Counted from the first letter of the stretch, positions 25,742 through 35,050 are shown. The stretch is 64,000 nucleotides of DNA from CAYTGM01 sp964437365 (GCA_964437365.1 CAYTGM010000019.1:38511-102510); one strand, 5' to 3'. Program-made: numbers and translations. The notes: a model not told the origin generated them from the letters alone.

Positions 25742-26839
25742 TTGTTCATCTGGCTCACCATCGCCTTTATGGTATTTCTTCAAAGCGCTCTCATTTCTCG
25801 AAAGCTGGTTCCTTTTTTTCGCGATCGAGCGGTGAGTCTTGGGATGATGGATAAGCCCACGCTTGAGAGAAAACAGCATTCCAGGCCCATCCCGAGGAAC
25901 GGAGGAATCGGCATCTATATCGCCTTCTGGGTTTGTTTATGGACGAATTTCATCCTGGCTGTTCTCATTGTCCCGAGTCTCCCTTTTCTTCCCGACTCAA
26001 TCAGACATCTGGCAGCGAATGGCTGGCAGAAATACGAACTTCTGGAAGCTCTCTTCCTCAGTTCAACGATTATATTCTCTCTCGGGCTGCTTGATGACCG
26101 ATACAGTCTGTCACCTGTCGTTCGGCTCTTTGTTCAAATTCTTGCCTGCCTTCCGCTCCTCTACGCAGGTGTATATCTCAAGCTCTTCCTCCCGTTGTGG
26201 CTCGCGTACCCCTTGACTATTTTCTGGCTTCTCTTCCTTACAAACAGCCTCAACTTTCTTGACAACATGAATGGGCTAACCTCAGGGGTCTCAGTCATTA
26301 TCTGCCTCGTCATGACGCTCCATGCGTTCCTCAGCGCCGAGTGGTATATGCTCCTCATTTACGGTTTGTTAGGCGGAAGTGTTCTCGGTTTCTGGTTCTT
26401 CAACTTTCCAAAGGCTTCCGTATTTCTTGGAGATTGCGGGAGCACCATGATTGGCTTTCTTCTGGGAGCGTTAACGATCCTGACAACTTACTACCAGGCA
26501 GGGGTTCCATCGAAGTTACCGATTCTCATCCCCTTGGTTGTTCTGGGCGTACCGATCTTTGACACCATTTCCGTGATGCTGATTAGATGGAAAGCAGGTA
26601 AGCCTTTCATGGAAGGCGATACGAACCATATTTCCCACCGCCTTGTAGCTTTAGGTATGGGCCAGAAGGAAGCTGTGCTCTTTCTTTATGTAGCGACGCT
26701 TGTGACAGGGCTTTCCGCGATTCCCCTGCGTTATATGGAAACTTCAATTGGATGGGTCCAGGCGTTATTAATATTCTTGATCTTCTTCCTGCTCCACTGG
26801 CTAGAAAGAGTAAGCTATCGACAAAAAGGTCGATCGTAA
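25742..26839 (+). CDS. Undecaprenyl-phosphate GlcNAc-1-phosphate transferase (WecA/TagO type)
   Basis: The protein has 365 residues and about ten membrane segments. Family motifs are visible: GLLDDRYSLSP (DDxx magnesium site), NSLNFLDNMNGLTSG, FLGDCGSTMIGFLLG and the HISHRLVALGM histidine loop. These distinguish the WecA/TagO/WbpL group from MraY. The enzyme would start lipid-linked glycan synthesis, such as an O-antigen or another surface polymer, at the cytoplasmic face of the inner membrane. The start is TTG at 25742. The OmpA-like lipoprotein gene follows after 33 bp. The sugar donor is inferred. Confidence 0.85.
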   Translation: MFIWLTIAFMVFLQSALISRKLVPFFRDRAVSLGMMDKPTLERKQHSRPIPRNGGIGIYIAFWVCLWTNFILAVLIVPSLPFLPDSIRHLAANGWQKYELLEALFLSSTIIFSLGLLDDRYSLSPVVRLFVQILACLPLLYAGVYLKLFLPLWLAYPLTIFWLLFLTNSLNFLDNMNGLTSGVSVIICLVMTLHAFLSAEWYMLLIYGLLGGSVLGFWFFNFPKASVFLGDCGSTMIGFLLGALTILTTYYQAGVPSKLPILIPLVVLGVPIFDTISVMLIRWKAGKPFMEGDTNHISHRLVALGMGQKEAVLFLYVATLVTGLSAIPLRYMETSIGWVQALLIFLIFFLLHWLERVSYRQKGRS

Positions 26840-26872
26840 CACTCTTTTCCCGATGAGGATTCACAGGTATTC

Positions 26873-28174
26873 ATGACTGTTCCCGCTCCTTCCGCTCGCT
26901 GCTCTCGTCTCATTGCCTCATTAACTCTTTCTGCTTCGCTGCTTTTTCTCCCCGGCTGTATTGGTTACAAGATCAGGGAGTTGAAGACACAAAACCAGAT
27001 GAAACAGGCTCACATCATGCAGTTGAGCCAGGACAAAGAAGCTCTGGAAGAAGAAGTCCAGATTCTTCAAACAAGAGTCGAGACACTCGATCAAAAACTG
27101 GAGAACCGCGAAGCACAACTGACACGCCTCAAACAGAACCTGGAGATGAGTGAAGAGAAACTTGTCGCATCAAGGGTTGCTTTAAATACAAGCGTTGAAT
27201 CAACGAGCCGTGAAGTAGGTAAGCAGCTCGCCGATGCACTTGAACGTGAGGCTGAGCTGAAGTTCAAAATCGAAGACCTGAAATCTAAGGTTTCTTCCCT
27301 GGAGTTTGAGATTTTGAAGGGAGAGACAAGCCTTGAAGAACAACAGTCGAAGTTTGAGCTTCTTGAAAAAGAGAAAGCTCAGAAAATTGAGAAACTGGAA
27401 TTACTTCAAAAGAAATTTGATGAAGCTCTTGCCGCCAATGAAGCATTGAAGAATGAGCATCAACTTGAGCTCGCCAGCTTAACCACAAAACATGAAAGCC
27501 GTGAGACAGTCCTTCTTGAGGAAACGGAAATGCTCAAGAAGAAGCTGAACGATTCGGAAGATTCCTATAGCACGGCTGAGTCTGATATACGCTTGTTGAA
27601 AGAAATGCTCGATGAAAAGAATAAGCAGCTGAAGTCTCTCGAAGACGAAATAGAAATCGTAAAGACTGAGATAGCTTCAAGGCCTCCTGAACAGGAGATA
27701 GCTGAAGTTAAGAAGGGACCTTCTCGTGATCTTTCTGAGGAAAAGTCACTGGCCGAGAAATATCTTGAGAAACACATCGCTTCAGGCCTTGTCGACGTAA
27801 AGACAACAGAAGACAGCCTTCGTATTGTTCTTTACTGTGATTCTCTTTTTCAGCCATCTACGACGCTCTTGTCGGATGGAGGACTGGATGCTCTTCAGAA
27901 GATCGAGGAAATTGCAGCCAAAGTCCCACACCAGCAGATCACAGTAGCTGGCCACTCTGACAACATTCCTGTTGGAAACATGCCTTATCCGGATAACTGG
28001 GAGCTTGCTGCGGCTCGTGCGTCAGAAGTCTGCCGTTGGCTTGCTGCTCAACCAGCCATCGCCGAAGAAAAGCTGGTGGCTCAGTCCCATTCCTATCACA
28101 AGCCTATCGCCGATAACCGCACTGTCCAGGGCAGGAAAATGAACCGTCGCGTTGAGGTAGATATTAAACCGTAG
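26873..28174 (+). CDS. OmpA/MotB-type peptidoglycan-binding lipoprotein with long coiled coil
   Basis: The protein has 433 residues. A lipoprotein signal ends at the lipobox LFLPGC. Residues about 35-285 form an almost unbroken heptad-rich coiled coil (glutamate, lysine and leucine dominate). Residues about 300-433 form an OmpA-like domain with VAGHSDNIPVGN, NWELAAARASEV and GRKMNRRVEVDI. Such proteins are anchored by lipid in the outer membrane and bind peptidoglycan with the OmpA domain; the coiled coil could span part of the periplasm. It probably shares a transcript with the WecA-like gene. Confidence 0.85.
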   Translation: MTVPAPSARCSRLIASLTLSASLLFLPGCIGYKIRELKTQNQMKQAHIMQLSQDKEALEEEVQILQTRVETLDQKLENREAQLTRLKQNLEMSEEKLVASRVALNTSVESTSREVGKQLADALEREAELKFKIEDLKSKVSSLEFEILKGETSLEEQQSKFELLEKEKAQKIEKLELLQKKFDEALAANEALKNEHQLELASLTTKHESRETVLLEETEMLKKKLNDSEDSYSTAESDIRLLKEMLDEKNKQLKSLEDEIEIVKTEIASRPPEQEIAEVKKGPSRDLSEEKSLAEKYLEKHIASGLVDVKTTEDSLRIVLYCDSLFQPSTTLLSDGGLDALQKIEEIAAKVPHQQITVAGHSDNIPVGNMPYPDNWELAAARASEVCRWLAAQPAIAEEKLVAQSHSYHKPIADNRTVQGRKMNRRVEVDIKP

Positions 28175-28335
28175 AGTTGAATCACTTAACTGCTGAACCC
28201 GGCGGGTGACCTCGGCGTTAATTATGGCATTCTCTATATCGAGAAGTCCGTCAAATCTTCCTCTATTTTGATTGCACCATCATTGTGCAATTGATCTCTT
28301 GCTTTAAATTGAAAACCTATAAAGGGAGAAGTATC

Positions 28336-28968
28336 ATGGGTAAACCCCTAGCGGTTGTACTGGGTGTCGTGGCGGCAGTTATTGGCGCATTGATTTGGGC
28401 TTATATCATGGGTGGAGGCTACGAGCTTGCCATCCTCGCCATTGGAATTGGAGCAGCCATTGGGTTGGCAATGAGAATCGTCGGAGGTGAAGGTGTCGCT
28501 CTTGGAGCTATCGCGGCTGGCCTCACGATTGCCTCGATCTGTATGGGCAAAATTGTTGGTGTTAATTGGGCGATGGAAAAAGACGCCAAAGAAGAGATGC
28601 TGACACTTGCCTATTATAATGAGACGGTTGTAGACGCCGAAGACTTTAGATCCGTAAGCACTGAAGGTGAACTTCGCGAGTTCATGGTATCACATGGATT
28701 TACGGATGCTCCGAGTGCTCAGGCAATCACTGACATTGAAATTCAAGACTTCAGGACCTATTCCGCTCCCGATCTTGAACGCTTTGCCTCAAGATCACCG
28801 TCATTTGAGCAGTGGCAAGACTACATGATGGACGACATGTATGAGATCCTCGACGAGGTATATCCACGGACGCAACGACTCAAAGACACATTGGGCTTTC
28901 TAGACATCGTCTTTTTTCTAGCCGGTATTGCGACTGCTTTCAAGATGGTCGCGGCGATCGAAGAATAG
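28336..28968 (+). CDS. Hypothetical membrane protein
   Basis: The protein has 210 residues. Three hydrophobic segments lie in the first 70 residues (two of them glycine- and alanine-rich, AAVIGALIWAYIMGGGY and LAILAIGIGAAIGLAM) and one at the C-terminus. The middle, about 80-180, is acidic and soluble. ATG at 28336 is chosen because GGGAG lies just upstream; a longer GTG form from 28285 has no support. A terminator follows. The layout resembles small vitamin-transporter-like or inner-membrane accessory proteins, but no family is recognised. Confidence 0.7.
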   Translation: MGKPLAVVLGVVAAVIGALIWAYIMGGGYELAILAIGIGAAIGLAMRIVGGEGVALGAIAAGLTIASICMGKIVGVNWAMEKDAKEEMLTLAYYNETVVDAEDFRSVSTEGELREFMVSHGFTDAPSAQAITDIEIQDFRTYSAPDLERFASRSPSFEQWQDYMMDDMYEILDEVYPRTQRLKDTLGFLDIVFFLAGIATAFKMVAAIEE

Positions 28969-28984
28969 TATTTTCAGTATTTGC

Positions 28985-29030
28985 GAGAGGGAGATCCTGT
29001 CTCCCTCTCACAAGCCTTCTGTTTTTTTTC
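28985..29030 (+). terminator. Terminator hairpin after the membrane protein gene
   Basis: A perfect 10-bp stem (GAGAGGGAGA / TCTCCCTCTC) with a five-base loop at 28985-29009 is followed, after a 12-base gap, by eight T at 29022-29029. It separates the plus-strand gene from the convergent secreted-protein genes. Confidence 0.75.
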
Positions 29031-29040
29031 GTCGACCTAA

Positions 29041-30501
29041 CTATCTTTCCATTTCATTCTTGCGCGTTTGTAAATCACCTGTGTCTATCAGTTGATCGCG
29101 ATTTCTATCGGGATCTTCAGTGTTCTCATCAAACTGCTTAATGCCTGTCAGGTGAAACCCAAACTCTGCTGGCGAGGGTCCTCGTTCTGGATCTGGAGCC
29201 AGCGTCACCTTTGCACCAAGGATATGATTCTCAGCATTGATTACAGGATAATTTGAAGAATCCTGAGGGTCATCCAACGCTGAAACACTGCGGTTTCCGG
29301 TAGCAATATCTACTGTAAAGAGAGAGAGTTGGTCACCATTCTGACTATCTCGAAAGACCCAATGTAGCTTTGACTGATCAGAGCTGAGCTGCAGCTCAAC
29401 CTGAGAATAAAAGTCCGGCAGTGTTGGTCCTGTCCCCCTTGCATATTGTGCATTTTCTGGCTCAGTGCTGATTTCATAGCGTAACGTGTCAATGAGGTTC
29501 AGCTCCTCATCAAATACAGAGACTGGAATAACTTCAAAAAAGTTACTATCCTGATCAAAAGCCGTGTACATGGTTCTCACGACCGATATTGTTCCATCAG
29601 CATTGCGATAGGAGTTTATCGGTGGAGTCAGCAGTGGCTCAGACTCTCTCGTGTCGGTGGTAATGTTTAACTGATTGATCTTAAACCCCTGGCTGTTAGT
29701 AACATGAAGAAACACATCATTCATGGATGTAGAAAAGAATGGGTCGCGATCACTTGCTGGCTCAGGAGAATAGAAACCCTGAGATACCAAATCTATCTCA
29801 AAGGTATCAGTATTCAGTACTCCTTCGTATAGAGCTCTGTACTCGAAGAATCCGGGAGGATTAGAAACCTGTGAGGGGATCGCTCTGATAAAATAGAAGT
29901 TTCCGTTCGGATTGCGTGTGAAAGAAAGAATCGATAGGCCGTTATAAACCTCATTTCCACTCTCGATGGTCCCAATGAAGGTTGGGGATACTTCATCTAA
30001 ATCTATAAGCTCAATCTCCTTGTCACTATTGATACCATAGATGACTCGGGTAACTGGATCGAAATCTGAGTAGGCAGAATAGGTTCCTCGGTTTGTCTCC
30101 GTCTGGGTATCTGGATCGTACTCGATCAATTGCTCATCGGCGATGATAAGGAGTTGGTCCCCATCAGCCATAAGCCTTGAAACTTTAGAAAAGCTAAATG
30201 TATCGATCAGTGCGAGTTCCTGACCTTCTCCAGCGGCTCCATACAGTGAGTTCCCAGAAAAGGTGTAAAGTTTGGATCCACCTGCGAGGGCCGAAACTTG
30301 ATAGAGTTCCGTCCTCCCTTCAGGCGAGTTTACACCTGAAATTACCTCAAAATCACCGCTTTCGGTATCTAATCGATAGATAACACTGGCTGTATCGATT
30401 TTCGCAGCGCCGTACAACGAATCGGCGGCCGCCACATCGTGCGTGAAACAAGCTGCTGCGACCCCCATGGCAAATGGTATTCTGATAAAACTTGAGAGCA
30501 T
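29041..30501 (-). CDS. Secreted beta-propeller-like protein with dockerin-like C-terminal tag, copy A
   Basis: The protein has 486 residues and a signal peptide (residues 1-25, ending AAA). The body is rich in short beta strands with repeated phrases such as YRLDTESGDFEVISG, LIEYDPDTQTE and LFTVDIATGNRSVS, as in a propeller-like fold. The last 55 residues (LAPDPERGPSP, FGFHLTGIKQFDE, DRNRDQLIDTGDLQ) contain a single calcium-loop-like motif and are nearly identical to the end of the next gene. AGGAGG lies six bases before the ATG. Probably exported and held or sorted by its tail; function unknown. Confidence 0.75.
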   Translation of the reverse strand: MLSSFIRIPFAMGVAAACFTHDVAAADSLYGAAKIDTASVIYRLDTESGDFEVISGVNSPEGRTELYQVSALAGGSKLYTFSGNSLYGAAGEGQELALIDTFSFSKVSRLMADGDQLLIIADEQLIEYDPDTQTETNRGTYSAYSDFDPVTRVIYGINSDKEIELIDLDEVSPTFIGTIESGNEVYNGLSILSFTRNPNGNFYFIRAIPSQVSNPPGFFEYRALYEGVLNTDTFEIDLVSQGFYSPEPASDRDPFFSTSMNDVFLHVTNSQGFKINQLNITTDTRESEPLLTPPINSYRNADGTISVVRTMYTAFDQDSNFFEVIPVSVFDEELNLIDTLRYEISTEPENAQYARGTGPTLPDFYSQVELQLSSDQSKLHWVFRDSQNGDQLSLFTVDIATGNRSVSALDDPQDSSNYPVINAENHILGAKVTLAPDPERGPSPAEFGFHLTGIKQFDENTEDPDRNRDQLIDTGDLQTRKNEMER

Positions 30502-30625
30502 CTTCCGCCTCCTGAAACAATAGAATGAGCGAAGTCTGGGACGGCGAACATGATTGCGTCAACTAATCCAGAAAATTCATAGGATTTTTTGCTACCTGAC
30601 TTAGAAAGTTTCTATAAGCAGGCGT

Positions 30626-32113
30626 TTACTTCTGGTTTTCGAGCTCATTCCGGCGCGTTTGAAGATCACCTGTATCGATCAGATTATCCAGATTCCTGTC
30701 CGGATGTTCAGTAGTTTCGTCGAACTTCTTGATCCCCGACAGATGAAAGCCGTATTCTTCTGGTGAAGGACCGCGCGCTGGATCAGGTGCAAGCGGGATG
30801 GTCTGCCCGAGGAAGCCATCCTCGAGCGGAAAAAACGTTGGTTCTATAAATGTAACCGACCTATCTCCTGATTCTACATCCACTGTATAGAGATCATAAC
30901 CTTGGGCCTGGTTGTCTACACGGGGGCGTTCAAAAAGGAGAAAGACGGATCGTCCATCGACACTGACGTCTTTGGACAAGAGCTGGACGAAACGGCTCGG
31001 AAACTCAGGTCCCTCACCCCGAATGAACCTGGCATTTGGATCTTCACGACCGGACTCAATAATGATGACCTCCTGATCAACAAGTCCCAAATCAGTATTA
31101 TATGTGTAGACCTTTATTTCTTCAATAACCTTTCCTTCCGAGACCCTGGCCATCGCCCTTCCATATAGACGAATCGTCCCATCGGACTGCTGGTGTCCAT
31201 TCGTTACTGAGTCAGGCAAATTGATAGACCCATTGGCAGCTTCTGAAAACTCAAACCTTCTCAGGAGATAATCTGGACCAAGTCGTGGCTCTGAAACGAG
31301 TAGGACATCGACATCCTCTGTTGCATAGGGCCTTGGGTCGTTGAATGCACCAACAGGCCAATCTGGCGTTCGGACTCCTGTTTCCTGAAGTACTCCATTG
31401 ATGATTTCGCTTCTATATATTCGGTATGGTCTACTAAATACGTTCTGCAATCCGGCAAAATAGAATGTATTCTCGCCTGCACTAACAAATCTGATGGGTA
31501 GAAGAAGATTTGAAGCATCAAAGTCATCGAATACAAAGGTAGCAACATCAGCAACATCTCCCGTATCTACATCGAGGCGTTCCAGAATATTACCACCACT
31601 ACCATCGTCCGCAGGCTTGATCCCCCAGAATGCTTCTTCTATGGGATCAAACATGGAAACAAATGTATACGTGCCAAGCAGAGATGTCTCCTTTTTGCCG
31701 ATATGATAAGTATAGACAGACTGGTTTGCAACGCCATCAACGATGATAATCTGATCACCAAATGGGTACGCAGCAACGACACGCTGGAAACTATGTTGGT
31801 CATACTCCTCAAACCCCTCACTTTCTTCAGTTACTCTCTGCAAGACTCCCCCCAGCCTGTAACTGTAAAGGTTCCCATCATCAGCAAGAACAGGGACACC
31901 CTGAGAGTCAATAGACGCCTCTGGTATATAGTTGCCAGAAACAGCTTCAATCTCGCCTGTATCTGTATTCAGGCGATTGAGAATCCTGAACTCTTGATTA
32001 TTCTGCCCATTGCCTGTGCTATAGTGATAAATCGAGTCTGCATGTCCGTCTCTGGCTAGACAGATTATTGCACAAGCAACAGACAATCTCATCTTTGATT
32101 TCATCAACTTCAT
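30626..32113 (-). CDS. Secreted beta-propeller-like protein with dockerin-like C-terminal tag, copy B
   Basis: About 495 residues and paralogous to its neighbour downstream. ATG at 32113 is chosen because GGAGG lies about six bases upstream and gives a compact signal peptide (hydrophobic to about residue 22). The body has the same kind of phrases (NRLNTDTGEIEAVSG, ERLDVDTGDVADV, YTVDVESGDRSVT) but is far less similar than the tail. The end (LAPDPARGPSPEEYGFHLSG, then FDETTEHPDRNLDNLIDTGD) matches the tail of copy A closely. The two genes lie in tandem with a 124-bp gap, consistent with an old duplication whose tail is under separate constraint. Confidence 0.75.
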   Translation of the reverse strand: MKLMKSKMRLSVACAIICLARDGHADSIYHYSTGNGQNNQEFRILNRLNTDTGEIEAVSGNYIPEASIDSQGVPVLADDGNLYSYRLGGVLQRVTEESEGFEEYDQHSFQRVVAAYPFGDQIIIVDGVANQSVYTYHIGKKETSLLGTYTFVSMFDPIEEAFWGIKPADDGSGGNILERLDVDTGDVADVATFVFDDFDASNLLLPIRFVSAGENTFYFAGLQNVFSRPYRIYRSEIINGVLQETGVRTPDWPVGAFNDPRPYATEDVDVLLVSEPRLGPDYLLRRFEFSEAANGSINLPDSVTNGHQQSDGTIRLYGRAMARVSEGKVIEEIKVYTYNTDLGLVDQEVIIIESGREDPNARFIRGEGPEFPSRFVQLLSKDVSVDGRSVFLLFERPRVDNQAQGYDLYTVDVESGDRSVTFIEPTFFPLEDGFLGQTIPLAPDPARGPSPEEYGFHLSGIKKFDETTEHPDRNLDNLIDTGDLQTRRNELENQK

Positions 32114-32204
32114 TTCCAGCCTCCAAGTTTTGATAATTTCATGAGAATGCAAGGAGAGGGGGTAGAAATCTGTGGGGCCAGAGAAATGTATTTTTCAGGA
32201 GACT

Positions 32205-32242
32205 AAAAAAGCAAAGGCCGCTGGGAATGCTACCCCAGCGGC
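32205..32242 (-). terminator. Minus-strand terminator after the L31 gene
   Basis: A 9-bp stem (GCCGCTGGG / CCCAGCGGC) at 32217-32242 is followed, reading the minus strand, by CTTTGC and six T (A run at 32205-32210). It lies about 50 bases after the rpmE stop and ends that transcript before the secreted-protein genes. Confidence 0.8.
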
Positions 32243-32292
32243 TTAAAGCTCATGCTATGGTTGGGAGATCTGAACTCGGTCTCCTCAGATAA

Positions 32293-32553
32293 TTACTCGG
32301 CCTTCTTACGACGGTGGCGAGCAAAACGCTTGTTGAATGCGTCAACGCGACCAGTGGTATCAACCAGACCCTGACGGCCGGTGTAGAAGGGGTGATTGTC
32401 ACTACAGATTTCCACGGTTACTGTAGGGACCTCTTTGCCTTCGTGTTCTATTTTCTTGCCATCAAGTTTTGTCGAACGGGTCAGGATGTCAGTCCCTGTT
32501 GATGGACAGCGATAAACAACGTAATCGTATTCTGGATGGATGCCTTTTTTCAT
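32293..32553 (-). CDS. rpmE: Ribosomal protein L31
   Basis: The protein has 86 residues. It begins MKKGIHPEYDYVVYRCPSTG and ends with the conserved HPFYTGRQGLVDTTGRVDAF and a basic tail. The zinc-type L31 has two CxxC pairs; here only single cysteines remain in each position (RCPSTG and EICSDN), so the protein looks closer to the zinc-independent B type. It follows the Trm112-like gene by 21 bp and is ended by a clear terminator. Confidence 0.95.
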   Translation of the reverse strand: MKKGIHPEYDYVVYRCPSTGTDILTRSTKLDGKKIEHEGKEVPTVTVEICSDNHPFYTGRQGLVDTTGRVDAFNKRFARHRRKKAE

Positions 32554-32574
32554 GAGTCTACTCTTTTGTCGCCT

Positions 32575-32796
32575 TTATTTCTTGAAAGGTTCGGCCTGGT
32601 GCTTTTTCAGGACCTCTTGGTGCTCTTCCGGGGAAAGTTCCGTCGCCTCTTCAATCAGCATGTTGGGGATACCCTCATCGATGCTGTAAGAAAGACGCGT
32701 TTCCGGGTCTGTGCTGACAAGTCGTTCGCCGTCGAGAACCACCGGAGCTTTCGTCTTGGGGCAAACAAGGATTTCAAGGACTTTTGGGTCGATCAT
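32575..32796 (-). CDS. Trm112/YcaR-like small protein
   Basis: The protein has 73 residues from ATG at 32796, where the family sequence begins (MIDPKVLEILVCPKTKAPVV). It continues RLSYSIDEGIPNMLIEEA, the family core. Trm112 proteins activate partner methyltransferases, while YcaR-like bacterial ones have no proven role. Only one of the usual zinc-binding cysteines is left (VCPKTK), as in many bacterial members. A longer reading frame from 32892 has no ribosome site or conservation. It sits between an acidic hypothetical and rpmE. Confidence 0.85.
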   Translation of the reverse strand: MIDPKVLEILVCPKTKAPVVLDGERLVSTDPETRLSYSIDEGIPNMLIEEATELSPEEHQEVLKKHQAEPFKK

Positions 32797-32935
32797 GGTC
32801 AAATTGATCCCTGTTAAGTTAGCACGCCCCAACCACGAGCGGCCCGAAAGGTTAGTCTGGAAGCTCACCAATGCAAGCCCAATCTTCACCATTTCGCCTA
32901 AATCTTACCTGTTTCCTGCGCAGAGCACCTCAGAA

Positions 32936-34144
32936 TCAGCGCGACTCTTCTGAGAGCCAGACCTTCACCTTCCCTTCTGCCTCAAATGCTTTGTCGCAGG
33001 TATCCGAAAAGTTCCGGAAAAGCGCCTCTGACACCTTCAAGTCATTTTCAAGTTTTTCATTATCCGACGTCCAGATCGGAGTCAAAGCTGTCAAGGCACC
33101 CAGGCAATAGCGTACGATCATGTAAGAAGGGAATATATCATCACCCTCAACCACCTGATCATTCAGAAAAAGATAAGCGAAAAATCGACGTGAGCTACGG
33201 GAGAGCACTTCCCACTCCTCACCGGGCTTATCAATCAGCGTCAGGTCGCGATGACCTTCCCAGTAGGTCTCATCCAGCTCATCTTCTGGATCATCCGCCA
33301 GGGATTCATACCATTGAAAGAGCTCCTGCGGGTCGGGAAGATCGGGATCATCCGCCACCGCCTCGGACATATCATCAAGGTACGGGATCAGATTGAGAAA
33401 AGTTTCCTGTGCAATCAGCATTTGACCAAAAGCGCCAATCCTGTCCTGGCCAAGCGACTGACCATTATCATCGAAAACCTCGGCCTCGATCCACCGATCC
33501 TTCCCCTCTGATTTACGAGCGAAGGTGCTTTCTGGAAGAAGATACTCAAACTGAGGTCCTCCCCCACCCATCAGCTGTGAAAGAGCTTCTTCCATAAACT
33601 GCTGTGTTTGTGCAGCTGATTCCTTGATTTTGTGTATAGAATCCGCATCCAGGATCTCTCCAATCTGTGGATCAAGAACCACCAGACGCTCTTTCACGAA
33701 TTGGGGAGACTTTACGATACCAACGATCTTCTCTGTGAGGTCCTCAAGATCTGCCTGAAGCGAAAGCATCACCGGCAGCATCCCGTCCTCTACATCAAAA
33801 TCTGAAACGAAAGAGAGATCGAGCCCAGCTGGCGGCTGATCTCCGTCACTATTCAGCCAGTCCTGAATCGCCTGTCGGTCTGAACCGTCTTCAATCGCCT
33901 CTTCAAGTATATCAGGCATCGCATTGAAGAATGCCCGACCCAGAATACGGTCGAAATCCTCCCGAGTCATCTTGAGATCAACGAACCCATTTGCCTGCAG
34001 GGAGTTTGGATCTTCCGTTTCCTCATCATCGTCAAACTCCTCCTCATCTTCATCGAAATCATCTTCGATCGATTCAAGGTGTTGATTGGCCTCGGCAACC
34101 GTTTTGCCTTCTGCAAGGCGAAAGAAGTAGAGATCAAAACTCAT
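32936..34144 (-). CDS. Hypothetical acidic protein
   Basis: The protein has 402 residues, with no signal or membrane segment. It opens MSFDLYFFRLAEGKTVAEA, then has a long acidic run of Asp and Glu (about residues 26-48). The remainder is helical and also acidic, with LPVMLSLQADLEDLTEKI and SRRFFAYLFLNDQVV. The opening resembles small proteins of unknown function that begin SFDLYFF. No catalytic motif is seen. It lies upstream of the Trm112-like and L31 genes, and its start borders the IS-like relic region. Confidence 0.75.
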   Translation of the reverse strand: MSFDLYFFRLAEGKTVAEANQHLESIEDDFDEDEEEFDDDEETEDPNSLQANGFVDLKMTREDFDRILGRAFFNAMPDILEEAIEDGSDRQAIQDWLNSDGDQPPAGLDLSFVSDFDVEDGMLPVMLSLQADLEDLTEKIVGIVKSPQFVKERLVVLDPQIGEILDADSIHKIKESAAQTQQFMEEALSQLMGGGGPQFEYLLPESTFARKSEGKDRWIEAEVFDDNGQSLGQDRIGAFGQMLIAQETFLNLIPYLDDMSEAVADDPDLPDPQELFQWYESLADDPEDELDETYWEGHRDLTLIDKPGEEWEVLSRSSRRFFAYLFLNDQVVEGDDIFPSYMIVRYCLGALTALTPIWTSDNEKLENDLKVSEALFRNFSDTCDKAFEAEGKVKVWLSEESR

Positions 34145-34643
34145 GAAAAACTCCCCGGGAATCTATTTTCGGTTAAATGCGTTCGCGGGTGATAGCGACT
34201 CCTCGAAGCGGTGCCAAGTGAGAAATCGAAGGAGTGAAAGACGTGCTTATCTCGGAGCGATGAGCACGTACTGGCGCCTGACATCGAAGAGATTCGACCT
34301 AGACCCGGTCTCTATAGGTGTTACCTATGTCATTAGACAATTGTTACCCATGTCATCGGTTTTTACCCAATCTTCCTGCTTCCTTCCTGCATTCAGCCTG
34401 CTTTCTGCCTGCATTCGGATGCACGCACTAAAGAGGGAGCATGCCCGCAAAATGAATAATAATCCAGCATGGACGAAACGTATCCGCCGGAGAAAATTTG
34501 AAACATGGGGTCGTCGGGTCGAAAGCGGACGTGTAATGCCCCTCTTTGTCTTGACACGAAACTGCCGGCAGATTGACTGTTCGACCCGCAAATTTTGGCG
34601 GTGCGTGTTAACTCGCACACCGATGACAGGTTTTTAATATCAA
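34145..34643. other. Divergent intergenic stretch between the acidic hypothetical and secG
   Basis: No gene is supported in these 499 bases. A 164-codon reading frame exists (34143-34637), but it has no ribosome site, is rich in arginine and cysteine and matches nothing recognised. The stretch contains an IS-end-like repeat pair (34319-34355) and CCTGCTT/CCTGCATTC-type words (about 34375-34425) reminiscent of those near 12,300. The secG promoter is presumably at the right end; no clear -35/-10 pair could be picked. Confidence 0.5.
34319..34355. repeat. Relic resembling an insertion-sequence end (IS481-like)
   Basis: Two direct repeats of 14 bases, TGTTACCTATGTCA and TGTTACCCATGTCA, lie 23 bases apart and differ at one position. 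The right end of the window holds the same kind of pair on the other strand (TGTTACCCATGTC and TGTCACCTAT, 24 bases apart). The words resemble terminal repeats of IS481-type elements as I remember them. No transposase is seen here, so this would be a solo end or decayed copy. Confidence 0.4.
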
Positions 34644-35021
34644 ATGTCGTTTACTACGCTCCTATTATGGCTACTTGGCCTCGCTTACGCCGGCGTTTCA
34701 CTCTGGCTGATTCTGATTGTTCTCCTCCAGGAAGGTAAAAGTGGAGGCATGGCAGGCCTTGATTCTGCCGCTGACTCCCCCGCTGCCTTGACGGACTCCT
34801 TCGGTGCTGGAGGTGCCCAGAAGTCGCTCTATAACTGGACTCGAAACTTTGCCATTATCTTCTTCGTTCTTGCGGCTCTCCTGACTGTTGTAGCCAACAA
34901 GCGTGACCACGAAGGGGGAATGCTGAACCTGCCTTCTGGTAGTAGCCAGACGGAAGAATCGGCACCATCCGGAGGCATGATGGGTACAGGATCTCCTGAA
35001 GAAGCCCCTGAAAGCCAATAA
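34644..35021 (+). CDS. secG: Preprotein translocase subunit SecG
   Basis: The protein has 125 residues. It has the SecG layout: a first membrane helix (about 5-28, ending ILIVLLQEGKSGG), a polar glycine-rich loop (DSFGAGGAQKSLYNW) and a second helix (about 70-90, IFFVLAALLTVVANK). The C-terminal 35 residues are polar, longer than in short SecG proteins. SecG assists SecYEG in protein export across the inner membrane. No strong ribosome site is visible. A terminator follows. Confidence 0.92.
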   Translation: MSFTTLLLWLLGLAYAGVSLWLILIVLLQEGKSGGMAGLDSAADSPAALTDSFGAGGAQKSLYNWTRNFAIIFFVLAALLTVVANKRDHEGGMLNLPSGSSQTEESAPSGGMMGTGSPEEAPESQ

Positions 35022-35050
35022 GCACGTCTGGACATTTAAAGTTGTCACTC

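Noticed and set aside
34143..34637. 164-codon plus-strand frame upstream of secG
   Set aside because: No ribosome site, arginine- and cysteine-rich composition, and it covers the IS-like relic; likely not expressed.
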